Positions 41,902 to 49,526 of a stretch of 59,749 nt of DNA are shown here, one piece after another. Numbering within the stretch: position 1 is the first letter of the stretch; the number at the start of each line of letters is the position of its first letter. The DNA comes from an uncultured Parasutterella sp. (lineage in GTDB: Bacteria > Pseudomonadota > Gammaproteobacteria > Burkholderiales > Burkholderiaceae_F): NCBI GenBank assembly GCA_900766055.1, contig CAAFTZ010000098.1:1-59749 (forward strand). The letters run 5' to 3'. The notes beneath the pieces are model-generated. The model ran no database searches, was not told the DNA's origin, and saw only the letters and a list, made by a program, of their open reading frames with translations. Made by a program: the position numbers and the translations under genes.

Positions 41902-43248
41902 ATGAAGTTCTACGGTAGAACAGAAGAGTTAGAAACGCTGTCGGACCAATTGCCTCTTCTTGAAAATGGATCCAGACTTGTCGTCGTCACAGGTCGAAGA
42001 CGAATCGGGAAAACCACACTCATCACCAAGTTCGCTAAAGAATCTTCTCTCGCGTCACTCTACTTTTTCATACAACGAGGCTATTCGGAGGATGACCTCG
42101 TGAAATCTTGCCTTGCTCAAATCAAGAGAGAGTTGAACCTGAAGGGATTCCTTCCTGGCATTAGCAAGCTTTCAGAACTCGTTGAATTTTGTATGCAGCT
42201 GAGCAAAACGACGCCTTTGATTTTGGTTTTTGACGAATGCCAGGAGTTGGACTACGCCGCGCCAAAATTTTGGTCTGAACTACAGAATGTTTGGGATAAA
42301 AATAAAAATGAAAGCCGACTCCTCCTGATCATGAGTGGCTCCATCATTTCCGCCATCAAACATATCTTCTCTGACGCTAACGAACCTCTTTACGGACGAA
42401 CTGATCTTCGCCTCAAAATAAAGCCTTTTAGCTGCCACACCATCCGACATTATCTGGAAGAAAACAATCCCGACTTCACCGCTGAGGGTTTACTGATGTT
42501 TTACGCTATGACCGGTGGCGTTCCCAGATACATGGAGCTCCTTACCTCATCAGGTTGCTCGGACGTTAAGAGTTTCAAAAAGTTCCTTTTTTCTCAAGCA
42601 AGTTCTTGGTATCGACAGGACGGACATGTCATCCTCGGAAACGAATTCCGGATGGAGTCGAGCGCTTATTTTTCTCTCTTAAGAGCAATCGCTTATGGGA
42701 AGACACAATGGTCGGAACTTCAAAATGAAGTTTCAACTAATCTCGCCCCTTACATGTCTCGCCTTGAAACGCAGTTCAATCTTTTGAAAAAGAACTATCC
42801 ATTTGGTAAGGAAAGTTCCGGAAGAGGCACCCGTTACCTCCTTACCGACGAATATTTCCGTTTCTGGTTCAAATTTATTGAGCCTATGACTTTCGCATCA
42901 CTTTATGAAAGTTCGCAATGGAACCTGTCAGAGGGGCTTTTTGATAAAGCTTGGCCGGACTTCTGCGGAAGAACTCTGGAAAATTGGTTCTTAAAAGATT
43001 ACTCAGAAAACGGGACGTGGACGGCTGTTGGTCAATGGTGGGACAAAAGAGGAGAAAACGAAATCGACCTCATTGCAGTCAACGAACTCGTCGACAAAAT
43101 CCAATTTGCTGAAATAAAAAGAAATCCTAAAAAAATATACCTCGAAAAGCTTCAGGAAAAAGCCGACGTTTTTCTCAAAAATAACCCCAAGTATCAAAAA
43201 TTCTCCGTGTCTTTCAAAGGCCTCTCTTTGGAAGATATAAAGAATTGA
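41902..43248 (+). CDS. AAA/STAND-type ATPase with winged helix and PD-(D/E)XK nuclease-like (DUF234) domain
   Basis: A 448-residue single-gene module. Residues 1-230 are an ATPase_2-type NTPase: Walker A GRRRIGKTT (31-39), Walker B LILVFDE (106-112), sensor LLLIMSGS. Residues about 250-300 look like a winged helix (YFSLLRAIAYGKTQWSELQN, YMSRLETQFNLLKK). The C-terminal DUF234 part carries a plausible nuclease core, with Asp389 in ENEIDLIA and Glu404-x-Lys406 in FAEIKRN. Such proteins are widespread in archaea and anaerobic bacteria, usually patchy and mobile, with no settled function; a conflict or genome-protection role is often supposed. Composition is more AT-rich than the housekeeping genes. 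Confidence 0.88.
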   Translation: MKFYGRTEELETLSDQLPLLENGSRLVVVTGRRRIGKTTLITKFAKESSLASLYFFIQRGYSEDDLVKSCLAQIKRELNLKGFLPGISKLSELVEFCMQLSKTTPLILVFDECQELDYAAPKFWSELQNVWDKNKNESRLLLIMSGSIISAIKHIFSDANEPLYGRTDLRLKIKPFSCHTIRHYLEENNPDFTAEGLLMFYAMTGGVPRYMELLTSSGCSDVKSFKKFLFSQASSWYRQDGHVILGNEFRMESSAYFSLLRAIAYGKTQWSELQNEVSTNLAPYMSRLETQFNLLKKNYPFGKESSGRGTRYLLTDEYFRFWFKFIEPMTFASLYESSQWNLSEGLFDKAWPDFCGRTLENWFLKDYSENGTWTAVGQWWDKRGENEIDLIAVNELVDKIQFAEIKRNPKKIYLEKLQEKADVFLKNNPKYQKFSVSFKGLSLEDIKN

Positions 43249-43251
43249 ACC

Positions 43252-43289
43252 AATGTCTTGAACTTGTACAAAGGCAAGTTCAAGACATT
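43252..43289. repeat. Perfect 15-bp inverted repeat right after the ATPase/nuclease gene
   Basis: AATGTCTTGAACTTG (43252-43266) and CAAGTTCAAGACATT (43275-43289) are exact reverse complements with an 8-nt loop, 4 bp after the stop codon. No T-run follows on the plus strand, so a simple intrinsic terminator is unlikely; it may be a transcript-end stabiliser, operator or element boundary. Confidence 0.75.
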
Positions 43290-43372
43290 AACTAAAGTAA
43301 TCCAGTCTGTCAGATAAGCTCGATTTAGGCTGCTAATTATTTTTAACGGACGGACATTTTTACTTTTTTAAC

Positions 43373-43391
43373 GATTACAATTCTCATTATC
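43373..43391. promoter_or_regulatory. Fur-box-like operator
   Basis: The minus strand reads GATAATGAGAATTGTAATC, matching 15 of 19 positions of the classical Fur box (GATAATGATAATCATTATC). It lies 80 bp before the ATG of the orphan binding-protein gene, in the expected promoter zone. Confidence 0.65.
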
Positions 43392-43470
43392 GTTCTCATC
43401 TGAAATGGACTAATTCCAGTTGAGCGGACTTCCACACTCAAACCTAAACAAAGTCTCTGAGGAGAAAATC

Positions 43471-44415
43471 ATGAGATTGGCATCTCTGTTTATTGCTTTC
43501 TTGGTGACTGCGTCCTCGTTTTCTGCCGCCGCAGCCGAACCTATCAAAGAACTCAATATTTCTTACGTAAAACCGCCGTTTGTCCTTCAGCTTCTCATCA
43601 TGAAGAACCACAAACTTCTTGAAAAAGAATTCCAGACCGACGGCATCAAAATTAATTGGCACAACATGGGCACGAGTCCTCAGGCCGCTCGAGCTATGGG
43701 TTCGGGAAGCCTGGACATCGCCGGCAATATGAATACCGCTGCGCTTCTCATACTCAACTCTGAAGGTCTTCCGGTCCGAGTGGTAACCGGAACAGCTCAT
43801 CCGACCTCTAACTTCGCAATTGTGTCTAAACCCGGAACGGAGTTTTCTGTTAAAGACCTCAAAGGCAAACAAGTCGTCGGTCCGAAAGGTACTTTTCTAC
43901 ATCAGCTCCTCGTTGCAGCCTTGGAAAAAGAAGGCATGAAAGAGTCCGATGTTCAATTCATCAACATGGGCATTCCTAAGGCACTAAGTACGATTCTGGC
44001 CGGTCATGCAGACGCGGCTCTGGTCGCAAGCAGTGCTTTAATCAAAGCGAACAAAGCCGGTGCCAAAACCATTATCAATGCAGAAGGTTTGGTGGAACCC
44101 ACTCTTGTAATGACGACCACCAAACAGTTTGCCGAAGAGCATCCGGACATCGTCCAACGCGTCGACAAAGTCTATGCAGAATCCTTGCAATGGATGAGAG
44201 ACCATCCTACCGAAACTGCTGAGATGGGGGCCAAAGAGCACGGCATCTCTGTTGAAGATGCAAAGACGCTGATGGAGCGAAGCCACTACTTCGACAAGAT
44301 GACATCCAAGGACTTAGAAGATCTAAAAGTGAATCAAAAATTCCTGCGAGACAACGGAATGATGAGAAATGAAGTCACCGTAGAAGAATTGGTTCTTCCG
44401 GTTGCGATGGAATAA
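43471..44415 (+). CDS. Periplasmic NMT1/SsuA-type substrate-binding protein without own ABC subunits
   Basis: A 314-residue secreted binding protein. The signal peptide MRLASLFIAFLVTASSFSAA ends near AAA/EPIK. The mature region begins ELNISYVKPPFVLQLLIMKN and contains GTSPQAARAMGSGSLDIAGN and KGKQVVGPKGTFLHQLL, the two lobes of the NMT1/taurine-type fold. The ATG at 43471 has a GAGGAG site 6 nt upstream. No permease or ATPase gene follows; the next gene is a 177-residue FmdE-like protein. A Fur-box-like sequence upstream suggests induction under iron limitation. Confidence 0.85.
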   Translation: MRLASLFIAFLVTASSFSAAAAEPIKELNISYVKPPFVLQLLIMKNHKLLEKEFQTDGIKINWHNMGTSPQAARAMGSGSLDIAGNMNTAALLILNSEGLPVRVVTGTAHPTSNFAIVSKPGTEFSVKDLKGKQVVGPKGTFLHQLLVAALEKEGMKESDVQFINMGIPKALSTILAGHADAALVASSALIKANKAGAKTIINAEGLVEPTLVMTTTKQFAEEHPDIVQRVDKVYAESLQWMRDHPTETAEMGAKEHGISVEDAKTLMERSHYFDKMTSKDLEDLKVNQKFLRDNGMMRNEVTVEELVLPVAME

Positions 44416-44439
44416 CAAACTCTGAAAGGAACTAACGCC

Positions 44440-44973
44440 ATGCTAAACGAAGAAATTAAAGTTACAGAAAATGAGGGTAAAACTGTCACTGTCCTCACGT
44501 TAGAAGATTGCGAAAAATATCACGGACTCAAACGCTGCGGCGGTCTGGCTCTCTGCTTCCGCGTTATGAAATTCGCATTGGACAGACTTGTTCCGGAGGG
44601 CGAAGCCGCCAGAAGAAATTTAATTACTTTCAAAACTGCGTTCGACGGTCCGGGCATTACGGACTCTGCTGAACTCATCGGCAGATGTGTGACACGCAAA
44701 CGTTTTATGGCGCTTCCGACCGACGGAATCGAAGCACCGGAATGCATCTGGGGCAAACTTTATTTCGAAGTCGGCTACGGTAGAAGACTTATGAAAATCT
44801 CTGTCCGTGACGGCATTATTTCCCCGGAATTTTTAGCAGCCGGCAGAAAGTTTTACTCGGGCACCGCCACGCCACAGGAAACAGAAACTTGGATTGGTTT
44901 CAAAGGCAAGCTTTACGACGCGGTAGTCAACTCAAAACTTGAGGACATCCTGAAAACCGAGATCGTGGGCTAA
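44440..44973 (+). CDS. FmdE-like protein of unknown function
   Basis: A 177-residue soluble protein starting 24 bp after the binding-protein gene. The segment KYHGLKRCGGLALCFRVMKF (26-45) resembles the opening of FmdE-family domains (YHGHxCPGLAxGxR), keeping His28 and Cys33. The segment FDGPGITDSAELIGRC corresponds to their ...C..DA.q.l.GC block, though its first Cys is replaced. The C-terminal zinc ribbon found in many FmdE proteins is absent. Resemblance is by eye and weak; a metal- or cofactor-binding role beside the binding protein is possible. Confidence 0.55.
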   Translation: MLNEEIKVTENEGKTVTVLTLEDCEKYHGLKRCGGLALCFRVMKFALDRLVPEGEAARRNLITFKTAFDGPGITDSAELIGRCVTRKRFMALPTDGIEAPECIWGKLYFEVGYGRRLMKISVRDGIISPEFLAAGRKFYSGTATPQETETWIGFKGKLYDAVVNSKLEDILKTEIVG

Positions 44974-44990
44974 GCAAACAAGTTACATCT

Positions 44991-45024
44991 GAGCCGTGAG
45001 AGAATTTTCACGGCTCTTTCAATT
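44991..45024 (+). terminator. Terminator of the binding protein/FmdE-like operon
   Basis: GAGCCGTGA and TCACGGCTC form a 9-bp stem followed by TTTCAATTT. Confidence 0.75.
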
Positions 45025-45073
45025 TAGCCCTCTCGGACGAATATTGGCATTCGTTATACCGCCGGTTTTCGCT

Positions 45074-45481
45074 TTACTTATGCTCGTGGATCGGCAGATA
45101 GTTGATCTCTCCGCAGCCCACTCCCTTCTCGGCAATCGTGTTTTCACAAAAGACTTTCAATTTGTCGTAAGGCCCTTGGGCGATCACGGCCTCGACACAA
45201 GTGTCATGGGTGGCATGGACATGCATTGAACTGATGACCATGTCTAAATGTTCGTGCTGATGGTCTACATTTCGTTTAGACAGAAGTGCCTTTCGATGAT
45301 CGTAGGTGTAGCTGACGACGGCCACACATTCTTGAGAAGGATTCACCAAAGCCTCCTGGGCAAGCTCTTTCTTCAAAAGGTCTCGGAAAGCTTCCGATCG
45401 ATTTTGATAGCCTCGCTTGGCAATGAGTTCATCAAACGCCTGCGCTAGAGATTCGTCTACAGTGATGGAGATTCTTTGCAT
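45074..45481 (-). CDS. nikR: Nickel-responsive regulator NikR
   Basis: Ribbon-helix-helix repressor with a C-terminal nickel-sensing ACT domain. The N-terminus QRISITVDESLAQAFDELI and RSEAFRDLL form the DNA-binding part. The high-affinity nickel ligands fall at the same numbering as in E. coli NikR: His76, His87, His89 and Cys95 (in QHEHLD and MHVHATHDTCVE). The length is 135. It is the last gene of the five-gene metal-uptake operon and probably represses it when nickel is plentiful. Confidence 0.96.
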   Translation of the reverse strand: MQRISITVDESLAQAFDELIAKRGYQNRSEAFRDLLKKELAQEALVNPSQECVAVVSYTYDHRKALLSKRNVDHQHEHLDMVISSMHVHATHDTCVEAVIAQGPYDKLKVFCENTIAEKGVGCGEINYLPIHEHK

Positions 45482-45548
45482 AATCTGCGGATTCGTTGTT
45501 TTTTGTGATTCTAAAAATTTTTAGCAGATGCCGCAAAGCTTTTGTGTG

Positions 45549-46256
45549 CTACTTACCTGCCGTGACCGCAAAACGCACGGGGAGCCGCTTCTTTTCTCCC
45601 TCCCAAAGGAGGACTTCACTCTTAACTGCTCCGGCTTTTAGTCGGCCGAGAACTTCCTCGTCCCACTGAGGACGAACTTTCCTGCTGAGCGGCAGCTCGC
45701 GCGCGATGTCATCGATAACGTTCGTTTTGATGCCGAGAAGAACGTGATTACTGGACGCATCAACCTTCGGCTGGATCGAAGCATATTCCTCGTTATACAA
45801 ATAGCAGTAATGATTGCCGTCGAAAACGAATAGCTTCCCGCCGGGTTTAAGAACTCTCAGCCACTCTTTGTAAGCCGCTTCCGGGTCTTCAAGATTCCAT
45901 ACAAGATTTCTACTGACCACCGCATCAAAAGAGGCATCGGCAAACGGAAGATGCTGTGCGTCAGCTCGGACGAATTCAGTATCGTGAAAACCATTTCGAC
46001 TAAGCAAATCTTTTGCCTTTTCCAACATCCCTTCGGAGTAATCGGCCGCGGTCACTTTCATGCCGAGAGAGGCTAAGAGAAGCGAAAAGAAACCCGGACC
46101 GCACCCGATATCCAGCACTTTCGAGCCCTCGGGTATCTGCCGGAAATACTCTTTGTAGAACTCATCCTTGTGCTCTTCTCTTTCCTTCTCAATCTGCTGG
46201 CGATAGCCTTCCGAACGGGTGTTCCAATACTCTCTAATCTTTTCTAACTTGTTCAT
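45549..46256 (-). CDS. Class I SAM-dependent methyltransferase linked to metal uptake
   Basis: A 235-residue methyltransferase. The Rossmann SAM motif I is KVLDIGCGPGFFSLLLA (about 45-61), motif II ends in AADYSEGML, motif III is ADAQHLPFADASFDAVVS and motif IV LRVLKPGGKLFVFDG. It lies 6 bp behind the ABC ATPase and 67 bp before nikR, so it belongs to the operon. Methyltransferases of this kind often travel with NikR-controlled FecCD-type importers; possible roles are modifying a metallophore or detoxifying a metalloid. The substrate is not known. Confidence 0.85.
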   Translation of the reverse strand: MNKLEKIREYWNTRSEGYRQQIEKEREEHKDEFYKEYFRQIPEGSKVLDIGCGPGFFSLLLASLGMKVTAADYSEGMLEKAKDLLSRNGFHDTEFVRADAQHLPFADASFDAVVSRNLVWNLEDPEAAYKEWLRVLKPGGKLFVFDGNHYCYLYNEEYASIQPKVDASSNHVLLGIKTNVIDDIARELPLSRKVRPQWDEEVLGRLKAGAVKSEVLLWEGEKKRLPVRFAVTAGK

Positions 46257-46262
46257 AACGCT

Positions 46263-47018
46263 CTACAAAGGTTTAATCGGAGTCATAGTCGTAAGCCCCC
46301 TGCTGTTCTTCTCAATCAGGCTTTCAATCTGATAAATCGGATCGATCGTCTCAGAGTTAAGGACGGCCTCGGGAGTATCGAAAGCATGCGCCACACCGTT
46401 ATGAAGAAAAAGCACCGCATCGCTAAAACGGGAAGCCAGCATTAAGTCATGGATCACGTAAAGAGCGATTGCATTTCTCTTCTTGCAGTAACGATGCACG
46501 GTCTCCATCACGACAAGCTGATGGCGAACGTCCAATGCACTGGTCGGTTCATCAAGCAGAAGCAGTTTGGGCTCGGAGACAAACGACTGCGCCAAAAAAA
46601 CAAGCTGCTTTTGTCCTCCGCTCAAGCTCCGCACCGGAGTATTGGCAAAGGCATCCAGTTTCAGCTCTCGGATGACTTGAGAGACCTTTGCAAGCTGCGC
46701 TTCCGAGACTTTCCAGCTTAATGTTTTGGTCAGTCCGAGAAGAATCGTTTCAAAGGTCGTCAGTGAAGAGGTAATTTTTTCGAGCTGCGGCAAATACGCA
46801 ATTGAAGAGCGATCAAGTTTTCTGCGGTCCTCTTCCAAAACAATGCTGCCCTGATGAGGAATCAAATCTGCAATGCAGCGAATAAATGTCGTCTTTCCGG
46901 CACCGTTTCGGCCCAGCACGGCGGCCATTTCGCACTGCTGAAACGACACCGTAATGTCCTTAAGGATCTCTCTGTTCTTAATGGAGCAGGACAAACCTTC
47001 GATCTTCAGTTTCAGCAT
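46263..47018 (-). CDS. ABC transporter ATP-binding protein (FecE/BtuD type)
   Basis: ATPase of a metal-chelate importer. Its 251 residues show Walker A GRNGAGKTT (36-44), Q-loop IAYLPQ, signature LSGGQKQL, Walker B LLLLDEPTSALD and switch His in YVIHD. It starts 2 bp after the permease stop. The operon context with NikR points to nickel, or a nickel/iron/cobalt chelate, as cargo. Confidence 0.94.
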   Translation of the reverse strand: MLKLKIEGLSCSIKNREILKDITVSFQQCEMAAVLGRNGAGKTTFIRCIADLIPHQGSIVLEEDRRKLDRSSIAYLPQLEKITSSLTTFETILLGLTKTLSWKVSEAQLAKVSQVIRELKLDAFANTPVRSLSGGQKQLVFLAQSFVSEPKLLLLDEPTSALDVRHQLVVMETVHRYCKKRNAIALYVIHDLMLASRFSDAVLFLHNGVAHAFDTPEAVLNSETIDPIYQIESLIEKNSRGLTTMTPIKPL

Positions 47019-47020
47019 CG

Positions 47021-48058
47021 CTACTCCCGAGATCTCAACAGCAGGAAAAACAGGAACGGGACGCCGACGATCGAAGTCACAATTCCCACCGGGAGCGTCG
47101 CTCCTTCAGACATAAGTTTGGAAATGATCGAAGCGGCAAGCATAAGCGCGCTTCCGACCATGGAGGATCCGATAATCAAAAATCTTTGATCGTCGCCTAA
47201 AAGCAGTTTGGCGCAGTGAGGCGAGATTAAGCCCACAAACGCTACCGTACCGATAAAAGCCACGGCTGAGGCGACAAGAACGGAACTCACCGTAAAGACA
47301 AACATCCTTAGTTGATCCGTATTGATGCCTAGACCGCGGGCTCGTTCGGTTCCGTCGCTGAGCGCGGTGAGTTTCCACGAATAACAAAATGAGATCAAAA
47401 GTACGATCGTCCAGCACGTCGAGGAAACGCCGGTGCTGATCCAAGAGGAGCGCTGAAGATTGCCGAACGTCCAGCCGGAGATAATTTGCGCGATTTCCGG
47501 AGAAGCTCGGTACTGCAGGTACTGCTGAAGCGCCTGAAAGAAGAAATTCATAATAACGCCCACGAGAATGAGCGTTGTTGCCGTAAGCGAGCGCTTACTT
47601 CCGAGATAAAAGATAAAAGCTGATACCGTCAGCGCCATGACGAGTGCGGCCAGCGAGACGCCGAGCCAAATCTGCCCGAACAAGGCAAAACCGGTCGTAA
47701 TGGCAATGGCCGCTCCGAAACTCGCTCCCGCTGTCACACCCAGCGTGTACGGACTGGCAAGAGGATTATTCGTTATCGTTTGGATCAGAAGTCCCGCCAG
47801 ACTCAGGGATGCGCCTACAAAAAGACACGTAAATGTCATGGGCAGGCGGATTTCCCAAACAATAAAAGAAGCGGACGATCCCCCGTCCGGCCCCTTGGCA
47901 ACCGCCTCAACTAAATCGTTCAAAGCGATAGACGAAGAACCGATTTGAATGTCCAGGATTACCAAGGCACTCAATATCATACCGACCAGCAGCGTGGACA
48001 GGATCCTTTTGCGGATCCTGTTTCGATACTGTCGGACGATGAGATCTTCTGAGCTCAT
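47021..48058 (-). CDS. FecCD/BtuC-type ABC permease
   Basis: Membrane subunit of the chelate importer; 345 residues and about ten membrane helices. Family landmarks are WEIRLPMTFTCLFVGASLSL, TNNPLASPYTLGVTAGASFG and GTVAFVGLISPHCAKLLLG. The usual RLPRT/RLPRV reads RLPMT. The ATG overlaps the stop of the binding-protein gene (ATGA at 48055-48058). Confidence 0.94.
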   Translation of the reverse strand: MSSEDLIVRQYRNRIRKRILSTLLVGMILSALVILDIQIGSSSIALNDLVEAVAKGPDGGSSASFIVWEIRLPMTFTCLFVGASLSLAGLLIQTITNNPLASPYTLGVTAGASFGAAIAITTGFALFGQIWLGVSLAALVMALTVSAFIFYLGSKRSLTATTLILVGVIMNFFFQALQQYLQYRASPEIAQIISGWTFGNLQRSSWISTGVSSTCWTIVLLISFCYSWKLTALSDGTERARGLGINTDQLRMFVFTVSSVLVASAVAFIGTVAFVGLISPHCAKLLLGDDQRFLIIGSSMVGSALMLAASIISKLMSEGATLPVGIVTSIVGVPFLFFLLLRSRE

Positions 48059-49179
48059 TTCTGATTCAGATGAATCATGAAGGTACCGTCGTACTTGAGT
48101 TCAGGCAAATAGGTTTTGTAGTAGTTATTCAAGTTGCCGGCGGGATCAATATCTTTAAAAGCTTCCGGATAAAGAACCTTTGCCATGTACTGCGTGAAGG
48201 TGTAGTCCGCCATGTTTCTTAAACTGCCGTGATCCACCCCGTAGACACGGTTTTCCTTGACGGCATCGAGCATGTTCCAGCCGGGACGCTTCGTAAAATT
48301 GGCCAATCTTGCCTGAGCCTGAGATTCAGGAACGGTAAAGCCCATACGCATCTGGTCTCCTTCAGATTTATTGCGCCAAATACTTCCGCCGATAAAAATA
48401 ACTTTCGGATTTTGAGAAATCACATACTCTTTATCGAGGGCCATGTAAGGCTGAGGAGAATTTTCAGCGAGATTTGCTGCTTTGATGTTTTTAAGGATTG
48501 CGCCCCAGAGCACGTCTTTATTGTATGAATTGCCGTAGCAAGCAAGCCCCTTGCTGGCTGTCTCCATGTAGACCTTCGTACCTACTTGATCCTGAGGAAG
48601 TTTGGCAATCGTTGAGTAAACGTGATCAAGGGCTTCTTTATAAGTTTTATTCTGGGCTTCGGCGATCTTTTCACGTCCCAGGAGTTTGCCGAGAATCTCG
48701 GTACTCAAGGTATGGTTTGCCGTGGTCATCGCATGGTAATCCAAGACGACAACCTTGATTCCGGCTTTTTCGAACGTTTTAATTCTCTGGCTGTTTTCTG
48801 CGTACTGAGTTCTTCCGATCAAAAGAACATCCGGGTGGAGACTAAGGATCTTCTCGGCATTGAGAATATCGTCGTGATAGCCGCCGATACTGGGCAGATC
48901 TTTCATCTTAGGGAAGGACTTCGTAAAAACTTGGTACTCACCGCAGCGTGTATCTTCCCAGCCGTCTTTGGTCAGAGCAACGACTTTTTCAAGGCTTGGG
49001 GCACCGCCGACCATCATAAAGTTCGCGATGTAGTTAGCGACGACAAAGGTTTTCGGCTGATCTTCGAAATGAACCTTCCTGCCCTCGATGTCCGTAACAT
49101 CAAAAGCCGCGGCAAGCACAGATCCGCTAAAGGCCGCAAGAGTAGAAATAGAAACAGCAAGAACCAACTTTCTCAGCAT
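48055..49179 (-). CDS. Periplasmic metal-chelate-binding protein (FecB/BtuF type, PF01497)
   Basis: A 374-residue secreted binding protein. The signal peptide spans about 1-23 (KLVLAVSISTLAAFSGSVLA). The class III fold is recognisable from FDVTDIEGRKVHFEDQPKTF, IGGYHDDILNAEKILSLHPD, the central helix region and RPGWNMLDAVKENRVYGVDH near the end. It is the first gene of the operon. Histidines and a few Met/Cys in the mature part could bind metal directly, but specificity cannot be read off. Nickel is favoured by NikR. Confidence 0.92.
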   Translation of the reverse strand: MLRKLVLAVSISTLAAFSGSVLAAAFDVTDIEGRKVHFEDQPKTFVVANYIANFMMVGGAPSLEKVVALTKDGWEDTRCGEYQVFTKSFPKMKDLPSIGGYHDDILNAEKILSLHPDVLLIGRTQYAENSQRIKTFEKAGIKVVVLDYHAMTTANHTLSTEILGKLLGREKIAEAQNKTYKEALDHVYSTIAKLPQDQVGTKVYMETASKGLACYGNSYNKDVLWGAILKNIKAANLAENSPQPYMALDKEYVISQNPKVIFIGGSIWRNKSEGDQMRMGFTVPESQAQARLANFTKRPGWNMLDAVKENRVYGVDHGSLRNMADYTFTQYMAKVLYPEAFKDIDPAGNLNNYYKTYLPELKYDGTFMIHLNQK

Positions 49180-49343
49180 TGTGATCCTCTCAGGTTAGGG
49201 GTCGTCGTTTCAATCACGGCCCGAAAGTCAAAAACTCAGCAGATAAAGCCTCTCATGCTTGGCGTTCACGAGCCTTCAATAACTATTTTTTGAGCAGACT
49301 CGCTTTAACTCGACTTTATTCAGGAACTTGAGTTATTAGAAAA

Positions 49344-49370
49344 GTATTACTTTTCTCTAAATTATCATAC
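49344..49370 (-). promoter_or_regulatory. Candidate NikR-like operator
   Basis: GTATTA-N15-TCATAC resembles the E. coli NikR site GTATGA-N16-TCATAC, with one mismatch in a half-site and a spacer one base short. It lies 165 bp upstream of the operon's first ATG. Weak without experimental support. Confidence 0.35.
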
Positions 49371-49463
49371 TCATAGGGCAAATACCGAGTCGTAAGATAA
49401 TTTTTGAATTCGTCTTACTCATTTTGACCTACTGCACCGGAGCCTCAGTTCTTTCTGCCGGTT

Positions 49464-49498
49464 AAAGCAAAACCTCCGGCCGCTAAAGCTCCGGAGGT
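49464..49498 (-). terminator. Terminator of the carboxymuconolactone decarboxylase-family gene
   Basis: On the minus strand ACCTCCGG and CCGGAGGT form an 8-bp stem followed by TTTGCTTT. Confidence 0.75.
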
Positions 49499-49526
49499 CC
49501 ATTTGTAGGAACGATTTAGCCTAGCG

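Larger units (their letters stand above)
49180..49526 (-). other. Leader/promoter region of the nickel-type uptake operon
   Basis: This 347-bp gap has no gene. The part next to the first gene (about 160 bp) is moderately GC-rich and may be transcribed as a structured leader; no known riboswitch was recognised. A candidate NikR-like operator lies at 49344-49370 and a terminator for the neighbouring gene at 49464-49498. Confidence 0.45.

Noticed and set aside
36661..45000. CRISPR array, integrase or transposase genes in the accessory block
   Set aside because: No regularly spaced direct repeats and no recombinase-like reading frame were seen.
49180..49340. Possible cobalamin or nickel/cobalt riboswitch before the FecB-type gene
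   Set aside because: Neither the cobalamin core (GCCACTG) nor the NiCo pattern could be found; only generic stems are visible.
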